64,000 bases of DNA, taken from the NCBI GenBank assembly GCA_964355045.1, contig CAYHCM010000003.1:12621-76620 (forward strand). The letters are read 5' to 3'. The DNA is from JABWCE01 sp964355045. GTDB lineage: Bacteria > Bacteroidota > Bacteroidia > NS11-12g > UBA9320. The position numbers were made by a program, and so were the translations under genes. Below are positions 35,252-43,963 of this stretch, one piece after another (position 1 is the stretch's first letter; every line of letters starts with the position of its first letter). The notes beneath the pieces were generated by a model, which worked only from the letters and a program-made list of their open reading frames with translations, was not told the DNA's origin and did no database searches.

Positions 35252-35259
35252 TTTAAAAA

Positions 35260-37206
35260 TTAATTCTGCTTAATTACTGCTTGTTGGTAAAATATATTAC
35301 CATCCGAAATCCTGACATAAATCAACCCGGAGGGAATATTGGCTAAATCAATAACACCGCTTGCATCCAAAAGAGTCGTTTTAATTACCTGCCCAATGCT
35401 ATTATAAATGGTAACTATGGCTTTGGAAGATATTATTTCATTATTATAAAAATAAAGTTCATTCTGAGCAGGATTGGGATAGAATAAAAGCGTTTGATAT
35501 TTAATACCCTTTATTCCCAGTTCTTCTTCCGTTAAATCTTCACATCCATTGTCAGAACAAGATACGGGAGTACTTATATCTGTTAAAGTAACATTACCAG
35601 TACCACCTGTTGATAATAGAGGAGGTGGGCCAAAATATCCAGGGCCTGCTACAGTGAAATCATTGCCATCATTATAAATATTAACTGAGCCTGAATTAGT
35701 GCTGTAATTATTATTATTATATTGTGCTGCACCTTCTTGTTGGTCTCTTAATGTACCACCTGAAGCGTTAAAAATATCCCGGGACATATCACTAAAATCA
35801 TTACATTGAATTTTTAATCCCAAATTATCATTCTTGCAATGTATGGCATGCACTCCATCAGAACCCGATACTCCTCCTGATTTTGTATTTCCAAAATCAT
35901 TCTTCTTAATTAGTGATATTGAAGTAGCTGAATTACCTGAATTGTCAATTGTTATATAAGTTACATTAATATCATCGGCTGTAAATTCATTTTCTTTAAT
36001 CCTGACTTCTTTTGAATTATAGGTTTCAATATATTTAAGAACAGTATTTGAAGGTTCATAGTCACATCCATTACCGCCTGTATGGGTAGTATATAAATCA
36101 TTCATACCAATTGTTCCACCTGATCCGGTTCTTATAGAATAAAATTCGCATAAATTAACAATACTATGTTTTGAAGATGCAATATAAATAGAATATAAAT
36201 TATTTGTAAAGATACAATGAACTATACCAGTTCGCAAATTGTTGCTGGTTGGATTTCCCACAGCCTTTATTCCATAGGCTAGCTGATTAAAGGTGCAATC
36301 ATCACCAGAACCTGTTGGTGATTGATCCATACAATTGTATAAGCATCCAAAACCATCGTCGCAAAGTTCATCTCCGGCTTGGGAAACTGCAAAATTTGCT
36401 TCTACCGAATTAACTCCAATACCCCTATCGAAGTGACAATATGAACTTGTATGTACATTTTCAAAAACACAACCCCCGATATTAATTCCTTGTACCTTCT
36501 CTAAATCTATTCCTATAAAACTTGAACTGCTAAATCCAGGCATTATTTGAGTCCATTGAAAGATACATTGCATAGCAAAACATGCATTTAGTTTTGGTTG
36601 AGTATAAGAATACCAAGGACCAATTTTTAAACCTCGTTCGCAATCTATAAAATCACAATCCCTTGCTCTGATAACAGCCCCATCTATTGACTCAGCTGCA
36701 ATTTTCGCATAATAAATCCCACCTCCGTTAATGGTAACCCATGTTTGATCAGGGTGTAATTCACCGGCCCAAGTTGTTTCGTCACCAATATCTTCAGTGG
36801 GGAAGGTATTAAACTGTTCCTTATAGACCCATACCGAACCCTGACCCAGTCCTGTGGCAGTTATTCCTAACCAAGTTGCGCCACTTGTTAACGTTGCATT
36901 TATGAGATCCAGATGACTCCCAACTTCAACAATTATGGCTTTACCTGACCCAAAGGTTAAGGTTATGTTGTTTATTGTGAGAGTTGCATTATTAGTGATA
37001 ATTACACCATCAGTATAATTTGCCGGTGGCGTAGTAGGCCCGCTAAGATTGTCCCAAGTCGCATCAGAACTAATGGTAACAGGAGTACAGTAACTGTTTT
37101 GAAACCAAAACATCGAAAGAAATAAGAAGAATAAGCTAAGAGGTAAATTTAAATGGGATACCCCCCCCCATACAACTAATTGATTTTTAAGTAATTGTGT
37201 TTTCAT
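35260..37206 (-). CDS. T9SS type A cargo with parallel beta-helix; poly-G tract in signal region
   Basis: Product of 648 residues. The N terminus (MKTQLLKNQLVVWGGVSH, then LPLSLFFLFLSMFWFQ) is a long signal peptide. Residues about 50-540 are short repeated strands with many Asn, Gly and Cys (CDFIDCERGLKIG, NNLYSIYIASS), as in right-handed beta-helix surface proteins. The tail FYPNPAQNELYFYNNE ... SGLIYVRIS is a type A sorting domain. A run of nine G on the coding strand (37161-37169) lies within codons 12-15, before the hydrophobic core, so slippage there would switch the protein off. Function unknown. Confidence 0.85.
   Translation of the reverse strand: MKTQLLKNQLVVWGGVSHLNLPLSLFFLFLSMFWFQNSYCTPVTISSDATWDNLSGPTTPPANYTDGVIITNNATLTINNITLTFGSGKAIIVEVGSHLDLINATLTSGATWLGITATGLGQGSVWVYKEQFNTFPTEDIGDETTWAGELHPDQTWVTINGGGIYYAKIAAESIDGAVIRARDCDFIDCERGLKIGPWYSYTQPKLNACFAMQCIFQWTQIMPGFSSSSFIGIDLEKVQGINIGGCVFENVHTSSYCHFDRGIGVNSVEANFAVSQAGDELCDDGFGCLYNCMDQSPTGSGDDCTFNQLAYGIKAVGNPTSNNLRTGIVHCIFTNNLYSIYIASSKHSIVNLCEFYSIRTGSGGTIGMNDLYTTHTGGNGCDYEPSNTVLKYIETYNSKEVRIKENEFTADDINVTYITIDNSGNSATSISLIKKNDFGNTKSGGVSGSDGVHAIHCKNDNLGLKIQCNDFSDMSRDIFNASGGTLRDQQEGAAQYNNNNYSTNSGSVNIYNDGNDFTVAGPGYFGPPPLLSTGGTGNVTLTDISTPVSCSDNGCEDLTEEELGIKGIKYQTLLFYPNPAQNELYFYNNEIISSKAIVTIYNSIGQVIKTTLLDASGVIDLANIPSGLIYVRISDGNIFYQQAVIKQN
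37161..37169 (-). repeat. Nine-base homopolymer (G on coding strand) in a cargo gene
   Basis: CCCCCCCCC on the plus strand, inside the N-terminal codons of the beta-helix cargo gene. Such runs are rare in this AT-rich DNA and are prone to slipped-strand length change. Confidence 0.9.
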
Positions 37207-37543
37207 GATCTGAAATCATTAATTTGAAATTATTTTTAAGAAAAATCTCGTAAAGTTTATATTTTTCATAAGATTAAAATTATGATTATGGTCATGTGGT
37301 AATATGATTTTTATCATAAAAGTGCTCTGTTATTACCTTATAAACTTTACCTTACTGAAGAATATAAATAAGGCTTCGCCTGAAATGGTAGAGGATGTCT
37401 TCGCGCAGAGAGATAACTTCTTTTCAATTTAGCTGTACAATAATTTAACAATAAAGAACTATTCTTAATTGCAAAAATCCATTTCAAAATACCTTTGTTG
37501 ATTATTTAATTTCAATTAATTTCGCCTCGCTTTTCAGTACTGC
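37207..37543. other. Divergent intergenic region upstream of nuoA
   Basis: A 337-bp AT-rich space with several ATCATA/TATGAT words (37270-37320), which may be regulator sites, and the predicted nuo promoter near its right end. No gene was seen. Confidence 0.55.
37468..37497 (+). promoter_or_regulatory. Predicted nuo operon promoter (Bacteroidota type)
   Basis: ATTG at 37468-37471 and TACCTTTG at 37490-37497, 18 bp apart, fit the Bacteroidota -33 TTTG / -7 TAnnTTTG pattern. Transcription would start near 37503, leaving a leader of about 40 nt before the nuoA ATG. Confidence 0.55.
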
Positions 37544-37909
37544 ATGAACACACCTTCCGATTATATACCAATACTTATTCAAGCCATTGTAGCATTAGGT
37601 TTTGTTGTGTTTGTATTGGTGGTAACCCATATGCTTGGCCCTTTTAAAAAAACCAAAAACAAGCAGGAAAACTTTGAATGTGGGATTGAATCCAAAGGAA
37701 ATGCCCGTATTCCTTTTTCGGTAAAGTATTTTATGACCGCCATTTTATTTGTTTTATTCGATGTAGAAATAATATTCTTTTATCCATATGCTGTTAATTT
37801 TAGAGAAATGGGGTTAGAAGGATTTTTGGCAGTGGCCATGTTTGTCGGGTTTTTTATGGTTGGTTTTTTTTATATATTAAAAAAAGGCGCCCTGGAATGG
37901 GATAATTAA
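37544..37909 (+). CDS. nuoA: NADH-quinone oxidoreductase subunit A
   Basis: Product of 121 residues with three membrane helices. NFECGIESKGNARIPFSVKYF and ILFVLFDVEIIFFYPYA are the conserved NuoA loop and second helix with its acidic residues. It is a core membrane subunit of complex I at the junction between the peripheral arm and the quinone site. First gene of the operon. Confidence 0.95.
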   Translation: MNTPSDYIPILIQAIVALGFVVFVLVVTHMLGPFKKTKNKQENFECGIESKGNARIPFSVKYFMTAILFVLFDVEIIFFYPYAVNFREMGLEGFLAVAMFVGFFMVGFFYILKKGALEWDN

Positions 37910-37923
37910 ATAATAAAAATTAA

Positions 37924-38481
37924 ATGGCAGAAATTGGAATAGTTGAAAAACCAAAGGGAATAGAAGGTGAAGGTTACTTCGCTACCAAATTGGCTGATAT
38001 CATAGGGTTGGCCCGTGCCAATTCACTATGGCCATTGCCATTTGCTACCTCATGCTGCGGCATAGAGTTTATGGGCACTATGGGTTCCAATTATGATTTG
38101 GCCCGGTTTGGTATGGAACGCATGAGTTTTTCGCCCCGACAGGCCGATATACTAATGGTAATGGGAACTATATCTAAAAAAATGGGGCCAATTTTGCGAA
38201 AGGTTTATGAGCAAATGGCCGAACCTAAATGGGTTTTATCAGTTGGAGCTTGTGCCTGCAGTGGTGGAATATTTGACTCGTATAGTGTTCTTCAGGGAAT
38301 TGATAAAGTAATTCCTGTAGATGTGTATGTACCAGGATGCCCGCCCCGTCCCGAACAAATAATAGATGGTATAATGCGAATACAGGATTTGGTAAAACAA
38401 GAAAGTTTGCGTCGTCGTTATACCTCTGAATATAAAAATTTACTTGAATCGTATAATATTACTGAATTAACAGGTGAATAA
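37924..38481 (+). CDS. nuoB: NADH-quinone oxidoreductase subunit B
   Basis: Product of 185 residues. The ligands for cluster N2 are visible: the tandem Cys in TSCCGIEFMG, Cys in VGACACSGG, and Cys in YVPGCPPRPE. NuoB passes electrons from N2 to quinone at the base of the peripheral arm. The last codons overlap the GTG start of nuoC by 8 bp. Confidence 0.97.
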   Translation: MAEIGIVEKPKGIEGEGYFATKLADIIGLARANSLWPLPFATSCCGIEFMGTMGSNYDLARFGMERMSFSPRQADILMVMGTISKKMGPILRKVYEQMAEPKWVLSVGACACSGGIFDSYSVLQGIDKVIPVDVYVPGCPPRPEQIIDGIMRIQDLVKQESLRRRYTSEYKNLLESYNITELTGE

Positions 38482-39037
38482 CGAAACTCTACTAAAAGCT
38501 ATCGAGGCCAAATTTCCGGGTGCTGTTTTAGCATCATCAGAACCACATAATCTTTTAACTCTGGAAATAGGTGTTTCCAAAATAAAACCTCTGATACAAT
38601 GGCTGAAAGACGACCCGCTTACAAATTTTATTTTTATGACCGACCTTTGCGGCGTGCATTATCCAGGTCAGGGAGATAAGGAGTTTGCGGTGGTTTACCA
38701 TCTTCATAATTTAGAAACTAATTTTAGATTACGGCTTAAAACTTTTGTAGGTCGGGAAAATATTAATGTTCCAACTATGAGTGATATTTATTCGGCCGCC
38801 AATTGGATGGAACGGGAAACCTATGATTTTTACGGAATTATTTTTGAAGGTCATCCCAACCTTAAACGGATTTTGAACATGGATGAAATGGATTATTTCC
38901 CCATGCGAAAGGAATATCCTTGCGAAGATGGAACGAGAACTGATAAAGATGACCGGTATTTTGGAAGAGATGGAAATACAGATGTAACATTTGAAAACAA
39001 AAAGGCTTTAGCAAGGGAAAATAGTGATGACAAATAA
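38474..39037 (+). CDS. nuoC: NADH-quinone oxidoreductase subunit C
   Basis: Product of 187 residues with a GTG start overlapping nuoB. The 30-kDa subunit signature is present: ERETYDFYGIIFEGHPNL followed by RILNMDEMDYFPMRKEYP. It is a structural subunit of the Q module, separate from NuoD here (no NuoCD fusion). Its stop codon overlaps the start of nuoD. Confidence 0.95.
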   Translation: MNNETLLKAIEAKFPGAVLASSEPHNLLTLEIGVSKIKPLIQWLKDDPLTNFIFMTDLCGVHYPGQGDKEFAVVYHLHNLETNFRLRLKTFVGRENINVPTMSDIYSAANWMERETYDFYGIIFEGHPNLKRILNMDEMDYFPMRKEYPCEDGTRTDKDDRYFGRDGNTDVTFENKKALARENSDDK

Positions 39038-39989
39038 AGTACCTCAGAAATACACATCCGACACCATAGATGGTGAATTGGCAACGCTTAATCTTGGCCC
39101 TACACATCCTGCTACACATGGTATTTTTCAAAATGTGCTAACCATGGATGGCGAACGAATTCAATCAGCCGAGCAAACCTGTGGATATATTCACAGGGCT
39201 TTTGAAAAAATAGCCGAACGCAGGCCTTATAATCAAATCACCCCACTTACCGATCGCCTGAATTACTGCTCTTCCCCTATTAACAATTTGGGTTGGGATA
39301 TGACAGTTGAAAAACTTATAGGCCTTGAAGTNNNNNNNNNNNNNNNNNNNNNNNNNNNNNNNNNNNNNNNNNNNNNNNNNNNNNNNNNNNNNNNNNNNNN
39401 NNNNNNNNNNNNNNNNNNNNNNNNNNNNNNNAGTGCCGAAAGGGCTTTAAATTATGGTTTTACAGGACCAAATTTAAGGGCAGCAGGAGTAGATTATGAC
39501 GTTCGGGTAATGAATCCATATTCATCCTATCAGGATTTTGATTTTATAGTTCCCGTAGGTGAAGGGGGCGATACCTTTGACCGATTTATGGTAAGGCAGG
39601 AAGAAATTCACCAAAGCCTTTCTATCATTAGGCAGGCACTCGACAGAATGCCTGAAGGTAATTATCATGCCGATGTTCCTGAATATTATTTACCACCCAA
39701 AAAAGAAGTTTACCGAAGTATGGAAGCTTTGATTTATCATTTTAAAATTGTGATGGGCGAAATGGATATTCCGGCTGGTGAAGTATATTTTTCGGTTGAA
39801 GGCGGAAATGGAGAGCTTGGATTTTATTTAATAAGTGACGGAGGAAGAACTCCATACCGATTACATTTCAGGCGACCTTGTTTTATATATTATCAGGCCT
39901 ATCCCGAAATGATTAAAGGTTCGTTATTAAGCGATGCCATTGTAACAATGAGCAGTATGAACGTGATAGCCGGAGAATTAGATGCATAA
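39027..39989 (+). CDS. nuoD: NADH-quinone oxidoreductase subunit D, interrupted by a gap
   Basis: The N-terminal part (LGPTHPATHG, with quinone-site His, and YIHRAFEKIAERR) and C-terminal part (DFDFIVPVGEGGDTFDRF, EGGNGELGFYLISDGGRTPYR) are present and complete at both ends. The 100 N at 39332-39431 replace an internal segment. The family is about 400 residues, while 102 and 185 are visible, so roughly 100-125 residues are missing and the true gap is longer than 100 bp. NuoD forms the quinone cavity with NuoB. ATG at 39027 is preferred over the GTG at 39024. Confidence 0.93.
   Translation: MTNKVPQKYTSDTIDGELATLNLGPTHPATHGIFQNVLTMDGERIQSAEQTCGYIHRAFEKIAERRPYNQITPLTDRLNYCSSPINNLGWDMTVEKLIGLEXXXXXXXXXXXXXXXXXXXXXXXXXXXXXXXXXXSAERALNYGFTGPNLRAAGVDYDVRVMNPYSSYQDFDFIVPVGEGGDTFDRFMVRQEEIHQSLSIIRQALDRMPEGNYHADVPEYYLPPKKEVYRSMEALIYHFKIVMGEMDIPAGEVYFSVEGGNGELGFYLISDGGRTPYRLHFRRPCFIYYQAYPEMIKGSLLSDAIVTMSSMNVIAGELDA
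39332..39431. other. Assembly gap (100 N) in nuoD
   Basis: The flanks are not duplicated. By comparison with the family, the missing sequence should be about 300-375 bp, so this is a true gap of placeholder length. Confidence 0.9.
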
Positions 39990-40503
39990 TATTATGGAAG
40001 AAATTCAAACCAAAATAGAATTTAAACCCGAAACCCTTAAAGAAATTGATAGAATAATAAAGCAATTTCCCGAAGGAAAACACAAAAGTGCCATACTTCG
40101 AATTTTGCATTTGGCACAACATGAATTTGGAAATTGGTTAAGTCCTGAAGTGATGGATTATGTTGCCCGATTGCTGCATATTCAATCTATTGAAGTATAT
40201 GAAGTGGCTACTTTTTACAGTATGTTTAATCTTCATAAAGTAGGTAAAGTAGTAATCGAATTTTGCCGAACCGGGCCATGTTGTTTGGTAGGCGCCGAAA
40301 AAATATTAAACCATATTGAAAACAAGCTTAATATTAAACCCGGTGAAACTACCAAGGATGGCATGTTTACTTTAAAGGCTGTAGAATGTTTGGGTGCATG
40401 CGGATATGGCCCTATGTTTCAGGTAGGTGAAAAATACTACGAAAATTTAACCGAAGAAAAAGTTGATATTTTATTAAAAGAATTCAGAGCAAAATATAAT
40501 TAG
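39982..40503 (+). CDS. nuoE: NADH-quinone oxidoreductase subunit E
   Basis: Product of 173 residues (169 if the ATG at 39994 is used). The thioredoxin-like 2Fe-2S domain shows Cys in EFCRTGPCCLVG and in ECLGACGYGPMFQV, the N1a ligands. It belongs to the NADH-dehydrogenase (N) module with NuoF and NuoG. It overlaps the end of nuoD if the first ATG is used. Confidence 0.95.
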   Translation: MHNIMEEIQTKIEFKPETLKEIDRIIKQFPEGKHKSAILRILHLAQHEFGNWLSPEVMDYVARLLHIQSIEVYEVATFYSMFNLHKVGKVVIEFCRTGPCCLVGAEKILNHIENKLNIKPGETTKDGMFTLKAVECLGACGYGPMFQVGEKYYENLTEEKVDILLKEFRAKYN

Positions 40504-40506
40504 GGA

Positions 40507-41046
40507 ATGAAGATTTTATACAAATTGAAATTTATTTTTGGACTGCTTGCAGGATTAACCTTGATGGTTGCCTTAAATTCTTTCAAACCCGGGGCGCACA
40601 ATCCCCCAACCTTTAGCCTTGATACTGTAAAATATGCTTTTCAGATAAATGGGAAAGAAATAAATAAAACCAATCTTAGCGAAATACTTACAACCATTAA
40701 TCATGGCTACCGAAAAGTTGAGAAGCCCAATAAAACACTTTATGTTTTTGATGAATCAGGTTTTGTGGTCGAAGACTCTAAAGAAGGAATTTCAATCATG
40801 CTGTTTTATACTAAAGGTGAAAAAGAACAGGATCCACTATCGGTTTTTACCGGAAAATTAATATTAAATAATTTAGAAATTTCGTCATCTACCACCTTGG
40901 CTCAAATTGGAGAACAAATGCCAAAGGCAGAAAAAACATTCGTTATGAAGGAAATTCTTCTTTATGCAGGCAAAAAATTTGTGCTGTCGGGCGAAAGCAA
41001 AAATGGAATCCTAAAGGAAATTGATTTTGGTTTTAAAATTAAATAA
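40507..41046 (+). CDS. Exported protein of unknown function inside the nuo operon
   Basis: Product of 179 residues, not recognised with confidence. An N-terminal hydrophobic segment (FIFGLLAGLTLMVAL) suggests export or membrane anchoring. The rest is a single globular domain with YAFQINGKEIN, LYVFDESGFVVEDSKEG and SIMLFYTKGEKEQD. The fold pattern faintly recalls DUF7738-like proteins, but that is a guess. It starts 3 bp after nuoE and ends directly before the nuoF ATG, so it is fully embedded in the complex I operon between two N-module genes. It may be an accessory factor or simply an inserted gene. Confidence 0.7.
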   Translation: MKILYKLKFIFGLLAGLTLMVALNSFKPGAHNPPTFSLDTVKYAFQINGKEINKTNLSEILTTINHGYRKVEKPNKTLYVFDESGFVVEDSKEGISIMLFYTKGEKEQDPLSVFTGKLILNNLEISSSTTLAQIGEQMPKAEKTFVMKEILLYAGKKFVLSGESKNGILKEIDFGFKIK

Positions 41047-42390
41047 ATGGGACAGAAACTCCTCATAGATAAGGTCAATATAAAAGATATAAATACTTAC
41101 GAAGTATATCGAAAGAATGGGGGATATGAAGCTGTTGAAAAAGCTTTGAAAAAAATGTCGCCCGAAGCGGTATTGGAGGAAGTTAAAAAATCAGGATTGC
41201 GTGGACGAGGCGGTGCCGGATTTCCTACAGGCATGAAATGGAGTTTTATAGCCAGACCCGAAGGTGTGCCTCGTTATTTGCTTTGCAATGCAGATGAATC
41301 GGAGCCCGGTACATTTAAGGACCGATACCTAATGGAAAAAATTCCCCATCTTTTAATTGAGGGAATGATATTATCAAGCTTTGCTTTAGGATGCAATACC
41401 GCCTATATATATATACGTGGCGAATTTATGTGGATCCTTCACCTATTGGAAAAAGCAATTGCTGACGCTAATGCTAACGGCTGGCTCGGAAAAAATATTA
41501 AAGGAAGCGGATTTGATTTAAATATTTATGTTACACCCGGAGCCGGAGCCTATATATGCGGCGAAGAAACCGCCTTAATAGAATCGTTGGAAGGCTTGCG
41601 TGGAAATCCACGAATAAAGCCACCTTTCCCTGCTATTAAAGGATTGTGGCAACGTCCATCGGTTGTAAATAATGTTGAAACTTTAGCTTCAGTAGTTCCA
41701 ATCATTAATCATGGAGGTGATGCTTATGCAGCTATTGGCATTGGCAGAAGTACCGGAACAAAACTGATTTCAGCCTGCGGCAATATTAATAATCCGGGAG
41801 TTTATGAAATTGAAATGGGAGTTTCGGTTGAAGAATTTTTATACTCGGATGAATATTGCGGGGGTATAAAAGGGGGTAAACGCTTAAAAGCTTGTGTACC
41901 GGGAGGTTCTTCAGTACCCATACTACCTCATTATTTAGTAACAAAAACCCTAAATGGAGATCAAAGGTTGATGACTCATGAATCCTTGTCAGATGGCGGT
42001 TTTGTTTCAGGAAGCATGTTAGGTTCAGGCGGGTTTATAGTTTTTGATGAAGACCAATGTATTGTTAGAAATACCTGGAATTTTACCCGTTTCTATCATC
42101 ACGAAAGCTGCGGACAATGCAGCCCGTGCCGCGAAGGAACGGGTTGGATGGAAAAAGTATTGCATCGTATTGAAAATGGTCATGGCCATATGCGTGATAT
42201 TGATTTATTGTGGGATGTTCAGAGTAAAATTGATGGAAATACCATTTGCCCGTTAGGAGATGCGGCGGCATGGCCGGTAGCCTCAGCCATAAGGCATTTC
42301 CGCGAAGAGTTTGAATGGCACATAAATGAGCCTGTAAAGTGTTTAGAAAAAAATTATGGTTTGGTAAACGAACCTGTTTTAGCTGTATAA
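41047..42390 (+). CDS. nuoF: NADH-quinone oxidoreductase subunit F
   Basis: Product of 447 residues. The FMN/NADH site (GLRGRGGAGFPTGMKW, about residue 57), the SLBB region (CGEETALIESLEG) and the 4Fe-4S N3 site (ESCGQCSPCREGTGW plus a later Cys in NTICPLGD) are all visible. It oxidises NADH and feeds electrons into the cluster chain. Complete; its ATG directly follows the stop codon of the unknown gene. Confidence 0.97.
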   Translation: MGQKLLIDKVNIKDINTYEVYRKNGGYEAVEKALKKMSPEAVLEEVKKSGLRGRGGAGFPTGMKWSFIARPEGVPRYLLCNADESEPGTFKDRYLMEKIPHLLIEGMILSSFALGCNTAYIYIRGEFMWILHLLEKAIADANANGWLGKNIKGSGFDLNIYVTPGAGAYICGEETALIESLEGLRGNPRIKPPFPAIKGLWQRPSVVNNVETLASVVPIINHGGDAYAAIGIGRSTGTKLISACGNINNPGVYEIEMGVSVEEFLYSDEYCGGIKGGKRLKACVPGGSSVPILPHYLVTKTLNGDQRLMTHESLSDGGFVSGSMLGSGGFIVFDEDQCIVRNTWNFTRFYHHESCGQCSPCREGTGWMEKVLHRIENGHGHMRDIDLLWDVQSKIDGNTICPLGDAAAWPVASAIRHFREEFEWHINEPVKCLEKNYGLVNEPVLAV

Positions 42391-42394
42391 AAAA

Positions 42395-43339
42395 ATGCCA
42401 AAAGTAACCATTGACGGACATACCATAGAGGTAGCAGAAGGAACAACGATCTTGAATGCGGCTCGCCAAATTGGTGGCGACCTTGTTCCGCCTGCCATGT
42501 GCTATTACAGTAAATTGGATGTAAGCGGGGGCAAATGCCGCACGTGTTTGGTAGAAGTAACCAAAGGTTCTGAAAAAGATCCGCGACCTATGCCTAAGTT
42601 GGTGGCAAGTTGTTCTACTCCGATTATGGATGGCATGGAAGTTGGAAATAAAACCAGTGCCAGGGTATTGAATGCCCGTCAGGGGGTAGTTGAATTATTA
42701 TTAATTAACCACCCTCTGGATTGTCCAATTTGTGATCAGGCCGGAGAATGTGATTTGCAAAATTTAGCTTATGAACACGGGGCTTCAGGCACACGTTATG
42801 AAGAAGACCGACGTACGTTTGAAAAAATTGATATAGGACCGAATATTCAATTGCACATGACGAGGTGTATTCTTTGTTTTCGTTGTGTAAATACTGCCGA
42901 TCAACTTACCGATAAAAGAGTTCATGGGGTATTAAACAGAGGGGATGCTTCCGAAATTGGCACGTATATCAAAAACTCTATTGAAAATGATTTTAGCGGC
43001 AATATTATTGATGTTTGCCCTGTGGGAGCATTAACCGATAAAACGTTTCGTTTTAAAAGCCGGGTTTGGTTTTTGAACCCAATGGATGCCCATCGTCATT
43101 GTGATAAATGTTCGGGAGATGCCGTGGTGTGGATGTTTGGAAATGAAATTTACAGAGTAACCGGACGAAAAGATCAATTCGGTGAAGTAAAAGATTTTAT
43201 TTGCAATACCTGCCGTTTTGATACCAAAGACTTAGCCAAATGGACCATTGAAGGGCCAAGGCATATTGAAAAAGGTTCTGTTATCGGGCAAGGACATTAT
43301 GAATTAAAACCTGAAAATAATATGAAAGAAATTGGATAG
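42395..43339 (+). CDS. nuoG: NADH-quinone oxidoreductase subunit G, short Bacteroidota form
   Basis: Product of 314 residues. It holds the N-terminal 2Fe-2S domain (MCYYSKLDVSGGKCRTC), the HPLDCPICDQAGECDLQ motif, the cluster motif RCILCFRCVN with later DVCPVGAL, and CDKCSGD for the next site. The large C-terminal molybdopterin-like domain of E. coli or Thermus NuoG is absent. A short NuoG is, from memory, usual in Bacteroidota, so this is not a truncation. The stop codon is clean and there is no gap nearby. Confidence 0.92.
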   Translation: MPKVTIDGHTIEVAEGTTILNAARQIGGDLVPPAMCYYSKLDVSGGKCRTCLVEVTKGSEKDPRPMPKLVASCSTPIMDGMEVGNKTSARVLNARQGVVELLLINHPLDCPICDQAGECDLQNLAYEHGASGTRYEEDRRTFEKIDIGPNIQLHMTRCILCFRCVNTADQLTDKRVHGVLNRGDASEIGTYIKNSIENDFSGNIIDVCPVGALTDKTFRFKSRVWFLNPMDAHRHCDKCSGDAVVWMFGNEIYRVTGRKDQFGEVKDFICNTCRFDTKDLAKWTIEGPRHIEKGSVIGQGHYELKPENNMKEIG

Positions 43340-43372
43340 AATAAATAAAAATTTAAAACCAAAGAAATTAAA

Positions 43373-43403
43373 AATTGGAGGTCACAATTTGCAACCTCCA
43401 ATT
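43373..43403. repeat. Palindrome upstream of the ORF6N gene, matching one inside it
   Basis: AATTGGAGGT and ACCTCCAATT face each other around a CACAATTTGCA centre. A 30-bp sequence differing at only three positions occurs inside the ORF6N coding region at 43629-43658. The pair looks like a small dispersed element or a binding site linked to the ORF6N gene. Confidence 0.75.
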
Positions 43404-43420
43404 AGTTTTAATAAATATAA

Positions 43421-43963
43421 ATGAAAACTAAAGAATCCCTTATCACCATCCCTGTGGAGATTGTTATCCAAAAGATATTACTCATTCGAGGGCAAAAGGT
43501 GATGTTGGACAGAGATTTAGCGGAGTTGTTTGGGGTGGAAACCAAAAGATTGAAACAACAGGTAAAACGAAACATGGATAGGTTTCCGGAGGATTTTATG
43601 TTTCAAATGACTGATGAGGAATTTAAAGATTGGAGGTCGCAATTTGCGGCCTCCAATTCTGAAAAAATGGGGGTTAGGTATAAGCCATTATGTTTTACCA
43701 AAAACGGAATATTAATGGTATCTAATGTTTTAAATAGTACAAGAGCCATTCAGGTAAGCATTCAAATTGTAAGGGTTTTTACAAAATTGAGTGAGATTCT
43801 TAAAAATCAGGAATCATTTATTGCAAAATTTGAAGAATTGGAACACAAGTATATTGACCACGACGAAAAAATAAAAGAAATTTTTAAATTGATAAAACTA
43901 ATGCTTGCAAAACCTGAAGAACCTAGGAAAACAATTGGATTTGTAATAGGAGGAAAATCATGA
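43421..43963 (+). CDS. ORF6N-domain DNA-binding protein inserted in the nuo operon
   Basis: Product of 180 residues. Residues 1-100 match the ORF6N domain: LIRGQKVMLDRDLAELFGVETKRL, QVKRNMDRFPEDFMFQMTDEE, and RYKPLCFTKNGILM. A coiled segment of about 60 residues follows. ORF6N is a phage- and mobile-element-related DNA-binding module of the KilA-N group. It lies between nuoG and nuoH, 81 bp after nuoG, and its TGA overlaps the nuoH ATG (ATGA). It is therefore coupled to complex I translation despite its unrelated origin. The coding sequence contains the same palindrome that precedes the gene. Confidence 0.9.
   Translation: MKTKESLITIPVEIVIQKILLIRGQKVMLDRDLAELFGVETKRLKQQVKRNMDRFPEDFMFQMTDEEFKDWRSQFAASNSEKMGVRYKPLCFTKNGILMVSNVLNSTRAIQVSIQIVRVFTKLSEILKNQESFIAKFEELEHKYIDHDEKIKEIFKLIKLMLAKPEEPRKTIGFVIGGKS

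Noticed and set aside
35260..37206. Frameshift at the nine-G tract
   Set aside because: The frame is intact as printed and gives a continuous signal peptide; reported as a possible variable tract only.
42395..43339. nuoG as a truncated gene
   Set aside because: The short form without the molybdopterin-like domain is, as far as I know, normal in Bacteroidota; the stop is clean and no gap is near.
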